From: Companilactobacillus sp.
GTDB taxonomy: Bacteria; Bacillota; Bacilli; Lactobacillales; Lactobacillaceae
Assembly (NCBI RefSeq): GCF_022484265.1
Contig: NZ_JAKVLR010000001.1
Coordinates: forward strand, 1,054,001-1,118,000
DNA: 64,000 nucleotides
Reading direction: 5' to 3'
The position numbers were made by a program, and so were the translations under genes. How positions within the stretch are numbered: the stretch's first letter is position 1; each line of letters begins with the position of its first letter. This document shows, in pieces, positions 26,928 to 34,742 of this stretch. The notes under the pieces are model-generated. The model was not told the DNA's origin and did not search any database. It worked only from the letters and a program-made list of their open reading frames with translations.

Positions 26928-27845
26928 TTAAATTTCAACTTGTTTTGCATAAGGAATTGAATTTTGAGCACCCATTGTTTGAACAGTCAAAGATGAAGAC
27001 TTATTGGCATATGTCATAGCTTCTTCAATGTTGCTCAAGTCATGGTCAAGCTTAGCCATCAAGGCACCAACGAAGGTGTCTCCGGCAGCAGTTGTGTCAA
27101 TTGCATTAACTTTAAATGCTTTAACAAAACCACTCTTGCCTGATGCAAGTGAGTAGAATGAACCCTTTGATCCAACTGTGATCAAGACTGTTTGAATGCC
27201 CATGTCGTGCATTGCATCAGCAGCCTTTTGCATTGATGCATCATCGTCAACGTGAACGCCAGTGATGATCTCTGCTTCAGTTTCATTAGGAGCAATGATG
27301 TCTGTCAAGTTTAGCAATTCATCTGGAATCTCACGACGTGATGGTGCTGGGGCTGGGTTCAAGAATGTTAAGACATTGTTTTTCTTAGCAATCTTGAAGG
27401 CTTCAACGATTGCTGGAATCGGAACCTCAAATTGAGCAATGATGCAATCAGCATCTTTGATGATGTCTTCAGCTGCATCAATATCAGCTGGCATAACGTC
27501 AGCGTTAGCTCCACCGTATACTAAGATACTGTTTTGTCCGCCATCTTGAAGCAAAATATAAGCTTTACCAGTACCCTCAGTTTCTGAATAAGTTACATGG
27601 TCCAAATTCAAACCATCTTTTTTGAATGTATCCATCATGAAATCGGCAGCATGATCTTTACCAATTTTTGAAATGAATGATGTTTCTGCTCCGGCACGAA
27701 CTGCTGCTAGAGCTTGGTTAGCACCCTTACCGCCACCAGCAGTGGAACGATCTTGCATATGCATCGTTTCGCCAGGCTTTGGTAAATGTGAAATATTTAA
27801 AATGGTATCAACGTTGATTGATCCCAATACGACGATCTTGTTCAT
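26928..27845 (-). CDS. rbsK: ribokinase
   Basis: PfkB-family kinase of 305 residues phosphorylating D-ribose to ribose 5-phosphate. The N-terminal GGGKGANQA sugar-binding motif and the C-terminal DTTAAGDTFVGAL anion-hole/catalytic Asp motif are intact. Follows rbsD by 30 bases. No ribose transporter gene lies in the window. Confidence 0.95.
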   Translation of the reverse strand: MNKIVVLGSINVDTILNISHLPKPGETMHMQDRSTAGGGKGANQALAAVRAGAETSFISKIGKDHAADFMMDTFKKDGLNLDHVTYSETEGTGKAYILLQDGGQNSILVYGGANADVMPADIDAAEDIIKDADCIIAQFEVPIPAIVEAFKIAKKNNVLTFLNPAPAPSRREIPDELLNLTDIIAPNETEAEIITGVHVDDDASMQKAADAMHDMGIQTVLITVGSKGSFYSLASGKSGFVKAFKVNAIDTTAAGDTFVGALMAKLDHDLSNIEEAMTYANKSSSLTVQTMGAQNSIPYAKQVEI

Positions 27846-27875
27846 AAAATATACCTTCCAATTAGCTAATTGTTT

Positions 27876-28271
27876 TTAAAATACTACGCCACTTTCAAGC
27901 AAGATGTTTGAATAAGGAGTTTCTTCACCTGTACGGATGAATGCCTTAGTATCGCTGAGATCTTTTTTCATCTTGTCATGTGGAATGAATTCGATTGGTG
28001 TATCGCCAATGACTTTTTTAACAGCTGCTAGTTGTTCAGGATTTTGAACTTTCATTTCTTCAGCCAAATAAACTTTTTGAATTTGTAATTCACTCAAAAC
28101 ATTTTCGAGAACTTGCATGAAGCTAGGAATACCTGCTTCAACAGCTAAATCAATTTTTTCAGTACCTGCGGGAACTGGCATACCAGCATCGCCAATACCA
28201 ATTGTGTCAAAGTGTCCCATTGTTGAGATCACACGTGAAATATCAGAATTAATTACTCTTGTCTTTTTCAT
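27876..28271 (-). CDS. rbsD: D-ribose pyranase
   Basis: Small enzyme of 131 residues that interconverts pyranose and furanose forms of ribose ahead of RbsK. The ATG at 28271 follows AGAAGGATGG and gives the standard MKKTRVINSDISRVI start; the frame open to 28340 upstream has no ribosome site. GIGDAGMPVP carries the conserved active-site Asp/Gly loop. First gene of the rbsD-rbsK unit. Confidence 0.94.
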   Translation of the reverse strand: MKKTRVINSDISRVISTMGHFDTIGIGDAGMPVPAGTEKIDLAVEAGIPSFMQVLENVLSELQIQKVYLAEEMKVQNPEQLAAVKKVIGDTPIEFIPHDKMKKDLSDTKAFIRTGEETPYSNILLESGVVF

Positions 28272-28286
28272 AATATCCATCCTTCT

Positions 28287-28334
28287 TGAAATCGTTTGCA
28301 AAAACATTTTAACATCAAAAATATTAATAGTAAA
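28287..28334 (-). promoter_or_regulatory. rbsD promoter with CcpA (cre) site
   Basis: On the minus strand a -35 TTTACT (28329-28334), a 17-base spacer and a -10 TAAAAT (28306-28311) are followed by the palindromic TGAAATCGTTTGCA (28287-28300; plus-strand reading), which matches the cre consensus in all but one position. A cre just after the -10 is a classic repression site, so glucose repression of ribose use is expected. Confidence 0.7.
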
Positions 28335-28370
28335 TATCAATTCAAAAATTGGTGCGGTCCAATATAAAAA

Positions 28371-30053
28371 TTATTCATTATCATCGATGACATTAAATTC
28401 ATATTTGTCACTGTAAAAATTCATTCGATAGGCACGATATGCGTAGGCCTTAGATGCTGAATTAGCTACAGTCAGGTTAAAGACCTGTTTGCCCTCTGGC
28501 GTAACTTCGATCACGTTGCTTTCTTTTCCGTCATTCTTATATCCAAAATCAATTAACGTGTTGCCATTAGCTAAACGTTGCGCATTACCGATGATATACG
28601 TGAAGTTAGACTTACCTAATTTTTTACCGTAGGCCCAAGTTTGGTCGATGGTCATTTTCTTAGCGTCAATGTGGTACTGAACCGCTTGCGAATACTTGCC
28701 AGAAGTTTTCTTGTCGCCATTTGTGACGTTGACGTTGTTATCGTACAGCAATACGTCTTCGCTATCAGGGTTGCCATTTTCATCATTCAATAAGGTCAAA
28801 GCATGTTGGCCACCGGTAATTGATGTACCTTTAGTTGGCGTCAAGATCTTAGAACGATACTTCTTAGGCCATGATGATTTAGGCTTGCCGCTGTAGATCC
28901 ATTTGATCTCGTTAGTTTTGTAGTCGATCTTCATGATCATATCTTGGTCTCGTCCAGAAATTAAGATCGAATTATCATTCTTGTCGTATTCGACTGAGTT
29001 TTGATGGAACCAGTCATTCTTTCCATCTGAACCCTTTTTGAAGTTCTTATACAATGAATTAGGCAATAATTTTTTCAAGTCGATTACTTTGACGATCTTC
29101 CCAGTTTTATGGGATATCGTGACCATGACATCTTCCTTATACTCTGAACCATCGCTGACAGTTGCTAATAGATCGTGGTTTGGCAATTCAACTATATCGT
29201 GATGGATCAATGTAGTTTCGGTGGCCTTAGCTGAATTAGCACTGTCAGATGATTTAGTTTTATTGCTGAAATTATATTCTTTATAAACTCGACCAAGATA
29301 ATCAGTCTCAACTAAGTCATTATAGACTGGATCGTTGACGTTCTTTTTCGTCAAGATCAAAACATGGCCGTTAGATAATTCCTCAAATGTATGTTGCGAG
29401 TAATCTGTGATGTACCAGCGTACTTCGCCGTCTGCATCGACTGCAAATGGTTCTTTAGTCGTTCGATCAAGTAAAGTTAATTGGTTGTCGCCAAGATTCA
29501 TTTTTGATTTATCTTTTTTGGAGATGGTGATCTTAGCGTTTTTAATGTATTTTGGTAGCGATCCTGTTTTGATGTGGATTGTGCTCGATGCCGTAGTTCC
29601 ATCTTGGTAACTGACGTTAATGGTTACCTCGTTATTATAATTGGCATACAAGCCTACTACAGGCACTTGATGCGTCATTGAATAATCGCCATTAACTTGG
29701 TTAGTAATACTAGTGCCGTCAGATTTCCCCTTGACTGTATACGAAACTTTAGCTTGTTTATCAGTCGTGAAAATCACTAATGCACTCAGTGGAGTAACGC
29801 CATATGGATCAACTTTGATATAAGGATCATCAAGCGAATAGTCGCCCTCTTCGACTATTTCTTGATATTTCTCCGTAGTCTTGCGTTGATCGTCTTGACG
29901 TGTAGTAACTAACTTTGAACCGACGTTTTTCTTGATTTGGGCTGTCGTCAAAAGTTTGGTGCTGCTAGTAGATTGCTCTTTTTTTTGAGAACATCCCACT
30001 AACAGCAGGAATGCCGCAAAAAAAGTCGTCGCAAAAAGTAAATATTTCCTCAT
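28371..30053 (-). CDS. arylsulfotransferase (ASST)-like lipoprotein
   Basis: Exported protein of 560 residues. The ATG at 30053 follows GGAGGAATTC. A lipobox LLVGC puts the lipid-anchored Cys at 21. An N-terminal immunoglobulin-like domain (about 70-170) precedes a beta-propeller matching PF05935. Candidate catalytic positions of the ASST family are seen: LIHHDIVELP, WFHQNSVEY, SGRDQDMI and GGQHALTLL. Family enzymes move sulfate between phenolic compounds without PAPS. No disulfide-forming partner genes lie nearby. The true substrate in a lactobacillus is unknown. Confidence 0.85.
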   Translation of the reverse strand: MRKYLLFATTFFAAFLLLVGCSQKKEQSTSSTKLLTTAQIKKNVGSKLVTTRQDDQRKTTEKYQEIVEEGDYSLDDPYIKVDPYGVTPLSALVIFTTDKQAKVSYTVKGKSDGTSITNQVNGDYSMTHQVPVVGLYANYNNEVTINVSYQDGTTASSTIHIKTGSLPKYIKNAKITISKKDKSKMNLGDNQLTLLDRTTKEPFAVDADGEVRWYITDYSQHTFEELSNGHVLILTKKNVNDPVYNDLVETDYLGRVYKEYNFSNKTKSSDSANSAKATETTLIHHDIVELPNHDLLATVSDGSEYKEDVMVTISHKTGKIVKVIDLKKLLPNSLYKNFKKGSDGKNDWFHQNSVEYDKNDNSILISGRDQDMIMKIDYKTNEIKWIYSGKPKSSWPKKYRSKILTPTKGTSITGGQHALTLLNDENGNPDSEDVLLYDNNVNVTNGDKKTSGKYSQAVQYHIDAKKMTIDQTWAYGKKLGKSNFTYIIGNAQRLANGNTLIDFGYKNDGKESNVIEVTPEGKQVFNLTVANSASKAYAYRAYRMNFYSDKYEFNVIDDNE

Positions 30054-30256
30054 ATGAATTCCTCCATCCGTCATTTCCCCAGTAAATATCGTATCGAAGA
30101 CATATGTCGATATTATGAATAAAATTTGTAATTTAAAGTATTCATAATAATTTCTAAGTTCAACTTTAATATAATGTCATGACTATATTATTTCAATATG
30201 TCATGGCATATTATTTTGTGCCAATCAAATTAATTTACTTGTCGAAACGAGTCGTT

Positions 30257-30297
30257 ATAATTCAAATTAAGGATTTCAATTGAATCCTGTGAATTAT
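30257..30297. promoter_or_regulatory. large imperfect palindrome upstream of a small membrane protein gene
   Basis: ATAATTCA (30257-30264) and TGAATTAT (30290-30297) bracket an inner near-palindrome AGGATTTCAATTGAATCCT. It lies just before the ribosome site of the 65-residue gene and may be a regulator operator. Confidence 0.4.
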
Positions 30298-30316
30298 ATT
30301 TGAGGACGTTGATCAT

Positions 30317-30514
30317 ATGAAAAAATTTAATAAGGACGACTTTAAAAAGTTTCGAGATAAATATCCCTTTACGCAACGATTTGTCTTAGCGGTGATCATT
30401 GCCAGTATTATCGGATTGACCGTTGCCAATAGCAGTGCACTCTTTTCAGCACCAACAAATAACGCACCATATCAAATCACAATTCAAACCAAAAAAATTC
30501 CTTCACTGCATTAA
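30317..30514 (+). CDS. small single-pass membrane protein, unknown
   Basis: A 65-residue reading frame with TTTGAGGACG before the ATG. A charged N-terminus (KKFNKDDFKKFRDKYP) precedes one hydrophobic helix (about 21-38) and a short polar tail. I do not recognise it. A terminator overlaps its stop codon and a palindrome precedes it, so it looks like an independent transcription unit, but coding remains unproven. Confidence 0.55.
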   Translation: MKKFNKDDFKKFRDKYPFTQRFVLAVIIASIIGLTVANSSALFSAPTNNAPYQITIQTKKIPSLH

Positions 30515-30533
30515 CGCAATGAAGGAATTTTTT
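30493..30533. terminator. bidirectional terminator between convergent membrane protein genes
   Basis: AATTCCTTCA pairs with TGAAGGAATT, with A and T runs outside. It covers the stop codon of the small plus-strand gene and follows the minus-strand gene. Confidence 0.85.
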
Positions 30534-31821
30534 AATGAGTCCGGTCTACATAATAGCCGGTTATATCTTTAATACCAAAGAATTTAGCTTCCCACATATT
30601 CATCCAACTATTAGGCTTAAAGTCGAGTTGCAATGTTCCTAAATAGGCATTGTAAGTTGTGGTTGGAACCGAAATTAACGGAACTTTTACTACCTGCTTG
30701 TGATTTGACTTAGCTTTTTCAAAGGTCTGATACTGTCCTTGAACTTGTAAGTAAGTCCGGTTGATATCAGAATATGCACCACGATAGCTAAAGGAGAAGA
30801 ACAGCAAGATCACAACGGCTAATGGCACATTATAGGCCAGTTTCAAGTTCTCGCAGACACTGTAAACCAAAATGAAGAAGGCAACTGCGAAAAAGACTGT
30901 CCCGCCAAAGAAAGTTCTCTCAGGATATTCAGGCGATGCAATCATCACAAAAATCGTTAAGACATGGCCGATCAAGAAGATCACGATTGCAAAAATTCGA
31001 TTCCAGTCTAATTTTTTCCAAATAAGTCCAATGATCAACAAAATCATAAAGAACAGATAGAACCACTTATACAAGTGAACGACTTGTTGGCAGATAGTTA
31101 TCGTTGCCATTGTGTAGTTGTGCGGCGTTTGCTTTGCCCGCAATTGCGAACCTGGCGAAAGCATCATCGTCACGAATCCGATGAAAGCAAAAATCAAATT
31201 AACGATCGCATACCAATTGATCTTCTTGTCTTGGAAAAATTTAACTACGACAAATAAGAAAATCACGACCATTGTAGCTGGACCAGAGTTCTCATTCGTG
31301 GCACCAGCTAAAAAGCCGACGATAGCAGCTAGGATCAAGTTGAGTACAGTAACTTTTTCATCCTTAAGACACAAGTAGACCGAGCCTAGATAAATCAAAC
31401 TCATCCACAAGTAATTGCCGGATCCTGAGACCCACAAGACGGTTTGTCCAAATGATGGAATGGCAAACCAGAGAAACCCGAAAATACCGACTAACATCCA
31501 CGTTTTTGTTTTAACTTGCGTGATCAAACTGACAGTTTTGCTGATCAACAGCATTAAAGCAATAAATGCCAAACTGTTAAAAATATCGAAAACTAATTTT
31601 GAATTGAATTGCATAAAAAATTGTACAACTGTGTGAGCGACGAAACGTCCATTCCATTGTAAATAATGGTTGTACATGGAATGCGGAATCGTCCAAGTAT
31701 TAACGACGTGTTGGCCTAACAAAGGCGAAGCCCCGTCGTAGAAGAAACGATAGACATAATCATCTGCTGTATATAATGTGCGCAGATTCAAGACCATCAT
31801 AATTGCAAAAACGAAGATCAA
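30532..31821 (-). CDS. DUF6056-like polytopic membrane protein
   Basis: Membrane protein of 429 residues from a TTG at 31821, with about ten hydrophobic segments. TADDYVYRF (acidic pair after helix 1), WNGRFVAHT and ATNENSGPA match the DUF6056 pattern, related to GT-C glycosyltransferase folds. The start is uncertain: the TTG has no ribosome site, while the frame stays open to 31905 and an ATT at 31881 lies eight bases after GGGG, adding a basic N-terminus (NKITDLNNNRNQK). The IS605-type element ends about 40 bases upstream of that point and may have removed the native start or promoter. Likely envelope role. Confidence 0.75.
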   Translation of the reverse strand: MIFVFAIMMVLNLRTLYTADDYVYRFFYDGASPLLGQHVVNTWTIPHSMYNHYLQWNGRFVAHTVVQFFMQFNSKLVFDIFNSLAFIALMLLISKTVSLITQVKTKTWMLVGIFGFLWFAIPSFGQTVLWVSGSGNYLWMSLIYLGSVYLCLKDEKVTVLNLILAAIVGFLAGATNENSGPATMVVIFLFVVVKFFQDKKINWYAIVNLIFAFIGFVTMMLSPGSQLRAKQTPHNYTMATITICQQVVHLYKWFYLFFMILLIIGLIWKKLDWNRIFAIVIFLIGHVLTIFVMIASPEYPERTFFGGTVFFAVAFFILVYSVCENLKLAYNVPLAVVILLFFSFSYRGAYSDINRTYLQVQGQYQTFEKAKSNHKQVVKVPLISVPTTTYNAYLGTLQLDFKPNSWMNMWEAKFFGIKDITGYYVDRTH

Positions 31822-31919
31822 AAAAATCGATGTAGCAATTTTTTGATTTCGGTTATTATTTAAATCAGTTATTTTATTAATGATTTTATCCCCATAAAAT
31901 ATTATTTATAAACCCCAGA

Positions 31920-32080
31920 ATTACGTGAACTACACGGCAATAAATTACCGTGCTTCTAGGAACATTCCAGACTTGCCATTCAGTATTTCAACTGAACAGT
32001 AGCGGTCAGAGCTCTTTTACTAAGGCTTGTTCCAAGCCCTTTTTCAATATGTTTTTACTAGCATTTATATCTCTATCCAA
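31920..32080 (-). ncRNA. predicted TnpB guide RNA (omega RNA) at the element's right end
   Basis: In IS605-type elements the 3' end of tnpB and the right end make a guide RNA whose guide is the flanking DNA. Here that region includes the CACGG/CCGTG hairpin at 31933-31952. The guide would be the bases just beyond about 31918, in front of the DUF6056-like gene. Placement follows family knowledge; the ends are estimates. Confidence 0.35.
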
Positions 32081-33181
32081 ATCTTTGTGGCATTTTGGAC
32101 AAGTCCATTCACGTATCTTTAACGCTTGCTTGCCATCGTCATATCCACAATTAGAACAGAGCTGACTAGTCTTGTAAGGATCAATGACTATCAGCTTTTT
32201 TTGATACAATTGACACTTATATTCCAGTTGTCGGCGTATCTCTCTCCATGATTGATTAGCTATTGCTCTTGCTAATTTGTGATTATGTAGAAGATTTTTG
32301 GTTTTCAAATCTTCCATTACGATTACATCGTTGTCCATTACAAGTCGAGTAGTTATCTTTTGTATGTAGTCGTTTCGTTGATTAGCGATCTTCTCATTAT
32401 ATTTGGCGACCATTATCTTAGCTTTCATGTAGTTTGCATATTGATTCAAAGATTTTGGCTCGAACATTCCGATTTTTCTGATGCTCTGTATGTCTTTCAA
32501 AGCTCCAATACGTCTTCTAGCCAGCTTTTTTTCCCACTGATGTTTCTTATGTGCAAGAAGCTTATCAAACCGTACCGTTGGATATTTCTTGCCATTAGAC
32601 CCGATTATCAGGTCTGCAACTCCTAAGTCAATTCCCAATTTTTTCCCTGTTTTGTCGAACGATTGACTCTCGCTTTCTACTAGTAAAACTGCATAGTATT
32701 TGCCAATGAAGGAACGTCTTACTGTAACCGACTTAATAACTTCTGGTATCTCTTTACCAGCTTTGAATCTCATCACTCCTAGCTTAGGCAACTCGATCAG
32801 GTTGTTATCCACTTGAGTAATATTGTTGTTAATACATTTAGATTGGTATGACTGCTTCGGATATTTCTTACTTTTGAATCTAGGAAACCCGTGGGACTTC
32901 TCAAAGAATCGCTTATATGCTTCAATGAGGTCGTGATCAGTTGCTTGTAGGCTAGTGCTTTCGGCTCGTCTCAACCATGGTTCTTCTTCCTTCAAGCGTT
33001 TCAAAAGATTGTTCAAGTCGAAAGCCTTGAGAAATTTACAATCAGGATTGTTATCGTGACGTTTTTTCATCATATCTAGCATAGTGTTCCAAATATATCT
33101 GTTGGCTCCGAAGTTAAATTCAATCTGCTCAATTTGATATTTATTAGGATATATACGTAGTTTCAAACCTTTTAGCACCAT
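32006..33181 (-). CDS. tnpB: TnpB, RNA-guided nuclease of an IS605-type element
   Basis: Protein of 391 residues. The ATG at 33181 follows AAGGAGGCGG; the frame extending to 33328 is only antisense to tnpA remains. The RuvC active site is complete: Asp185 in GIDLG, Glu290 in VMEDL and Asp371 in DRDINAS. A zinc ribbon uses Cys342, 345, 361 and 364. The N-terminal helix-turn-helix (LRIYPNKYQIEQIEFNFG) is typical. TnpB proteins cut DNA next to a short TAM using a guide RNA from the element end. Length and residues predict an active enzyme. Confidence 0.93.
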   Translation of the reverse strand: MVLKGLKLRIYPNKYQIEQIEFNFGANRYIWNTMLDMMKKRHDNNPDCKFLKAFDLNNLLKRLKEEEPWLRRAESTSLQATDHDLIEAYKRFFEKSHGFPRFKSKKYPKQSYQSKCINNNITQVDNNLIELPKLGVMRFKAGKEIPEVIKSVTVRRSFIGKYYAVLLVESESQSFDKTGKKLGIDLGVADLIIGSNGKKYPTVRFDKLLAHKKHQWEKKLARRRIGALKDIQSIRKIGMFEPKSLNQYANYMKAKIMVAKYNEKIANQRNDYIQKITTRLVMDNDVIVMEDLKTKNLLHNHKLARAIANQSWREIRRQLEYKCQLYQKKLIVIDPYKTSQLCSNCGYDDGKQALKIREWTCPKCHKDLDRDINASKNILKKGLEQALVKEL

Positions 33182-33309
33182 GGATTCCGCCTCCTTGGAT
33201 AAAAGTACACATATAACATAACATATAAAATTCATTTTGTTATCATTCATACGAACAAACGTTTGCATTTCTTGGTATTTAATTTTGGGAAAAATTTGAA
33301 CATAGTCAA

Positions 33310-33569
33310 CTCCAAAAAGTGCTACCATCCAGAAAATGGAGGCAATGCCAGACCATGTTCACTTATTGATCAGTTTTCCGCCTTACCTCGCTGCTAGAAA
33401 TCATTCAAAGGAGCATACTTAAGAGAATGGTTCATTCCCTGAAACGAAGAAAGAGCTTTGGAGTGGCCACTTATGGTCTTGGAGTTGCTTTACGCATATT
33501 TCAGGCAATGTTTCTAAGGAAATTATGAAACAGTACATCGAGAACCACTTAAAAGTGTATAATGCATGA
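33310..33569 (+). pseudogene. tnpA (Y1 transposase) remnant
   Basis: Three reading frames must be joined to read the C-terminal half of an IS200/IS605 TnpA: MEAMPDHVHLLISFPPYLAA, then SFKGAYLREWFIP, then ETKKELWSGHLWSW through to MKQYIENHLK and a stop at 33569. The HVH metal-binding motif and the Tyr of KQYIE survive, but the N-terminal half is missing and two frameshifts break the rest. Confidence 0.85.
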
Positions 33570-33676
33570 CATCCAAGACATTAATCCATCTCGGCAATAA
33601 ATTACTGTGTTTTCTTAATTAACGCCTTATAAAATTTAACCACATTGTTTAAACATTTAACAACAAAAATCGTACT

Positions 33677-33710
33677 AAAAAAGCAGACCTAAGTTTAGGT
33701 CTGCTTTTAT
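33677..33710 (-). terminator. terminator after tRNA-Leu
   Basis: AAGCAGACCTAA pairs with TTAGGTCTGCTT around a GT loop; the A run on the left gives a T run on the minus strand. Confidence 0.85.
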
Positions 33711-33713
33711 TGA

Positions 33714-33799
33714 TGCGGGTAAGAAGATTCGAACTTCCACGGAGAAAACTCTCCACAAGATCCTTAGTCTTGCGCGTCTGCCAATTCCGCCATACCCGC
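33714..33799 (-). tRNA. tRNA-Leu (anticodon AAG)
   Basis: An 86-base class II tRNA with a long variable arm. Acceptor GCGGGTA pairs with TACCCGC, the discriminator is A, and the loop CTAAGGA between CAAGA and TCTTG gives anticodon AAG. CCA is not encoded. Confidence 0.93.
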
Positions 33800-33838
33800 A
33801 ACAAACAAGATATATTTTACACAAGTATATTTGATTTA

Positions 33839-34306
33839 TCAAGAAGATAATTCAATATCATTAACAAATTTGAGTTTTCCACGACATTTTCCGCAAACAT
33901 ACCGCTTAGTATCTAGCTTTCTGACCCGTCGATAAATTGTTCCACACTTGGTACATTCGTAAACATGGACCCTTTTATGATGCTTAACGTTTTTAACGCT
34001 TGGGGCATAGCGTAATCCCCCAACTTGCTTTAATAAGACTTTAAATTCACGGTCACGATGCTGCGATGGCAATCCAGCGTTATACAAATGATAGTGACAT
34101 AGTTCATGTTTGATGATGCCGATCAATGTGTCTCTGCCGTAGATCTGATACATTTTAGGATTGATGTCAATGTGACGATCCCGCAAATGAAATCGTCCAC
34201 CAGTAGTCTGGAGTCGCGAATTAAAGTTAGCCTGATGAATAAAAGGCTTCCCAAAATTTTCTTGGGAAACCTTTTTGATTAATTCTGTTAATTCTTGATC
34301 TGTCAT
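33839..34306 (-). CDS. SprT-like zinc metallopeptidase family protein
   Basis: Protein of 155 residues in the SprT/YdcK family. The zinc-binding HELCH motif is at 67-71, and a C-terminal zinc ribbon uses Cys118, 121, 138 and 141. Eukaryotic relatives degrade DNA-protein crosslinks; the role of short bacterial forms is not settled. It lies two bases after the unknown gene upstream. Confidence 0.88.
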   Translation of the reverse strand: MTDQELTELIKKVSQENFGKPFIHQANFNSRLQTTGGRFHLRDRHIDINPKMYQIYGRDTLIGIIKHELCHYHLYNAGLPSQHRDREFKVLLKQVGGLRYAPSVKNVKHHKRVHVYECTKCGTIYRRVRKLDTKRYVCGKCRGKLKFVNDIELSS

Positions 34307-34307
34307 T

Positions 34308-34742
34308 TTAGCCCATCTGAGTTAATTTTTGCATTAACTTAGAAAATTTATCCATATTCTCGTCTTGAATTTTTTCAGCATCATCAAATTTTTGACGATC
34401 AATTGTTTGATCATCATTGATACTTTCAGACATCATTTGGCAACCGTCAACGTATTTACTGAATGTTGAAACTAATGACAAGTGCGTACCCATCATTCTG
34501 GCTGGAGCTTTGCCCTTTTTAAGTTGTGTAGCTAACTTTTGATAATCTTCAGTACCCTTTTCAAAGTCGTGTTTATATCTCTTATATCTAACTGGATCAA
34601 CTTTTTCAACTTGGTCGCGGTCTAAAGCCTTACGTAAAACTTCAAATTCTGGATTCAACAAGTCTTGAGTTTCTTGGATAGTTGAAACTACTCTGCTGAT
34701 CAATTGTGAGTATTGAACTGCTCGCTTTTGTGCTTGAGTCAT
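34308..34742 (-). CDS. hypothetical all-helical protein
   Basis: A 144-residue reading frame I do not recognise. It is rich in charged residues and Gln and predicted mostly helical (AQKRAVQYSQLISRVVS near the start, KFDDAEKIQDENMDKFSKLM near the end), with no signal peptide or membrane segment. Its start overlaps the last base of the GT2 gene, and it lies two bases before the sprT-like gene, so it is translated with them. Confidence 0.7.
   Translation of the reverse strand: MTQAQKRAVQYSQLISRVVSTIQETQDLLNPEFEVLRKALDRDQVEKVDPVRYKRYKHDFEKGTEDYQKLATQLKKGKAPARMMGTHLSLVSTFSKYVDGCQMMSESINDDQTIDRQKFDDAEKIQDENMDKFSKLMQKLTQMG

Larger units (their letters stand above)
31918..33615. mobile_element. IS605-type element with intact tnpB and degraded tnpA
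   Basis: The two genes diverge as in IS605: tnpB on the minus strand and tnpA remnants on the plus strand. Both ends have related subterminal hairpins, CACGGCAATAAATTACCGTG (31933-31952) near the tnpB end and CTCGGCAATAAATTACTGTG (33590-33609) near the tnpA end. As expected for this family there are no terminal inverted repeats or target duplications, so the borders are approximate. It cannot move by itself because tnpA is broken. Confidence 0.85.

Noticed and set aside
33182..33328. N-terminal extension of tnpB
   Set aside because: This stretch is antisense to the tnpA remnant, and a strong AAGGAGG site marks the start at 33181.
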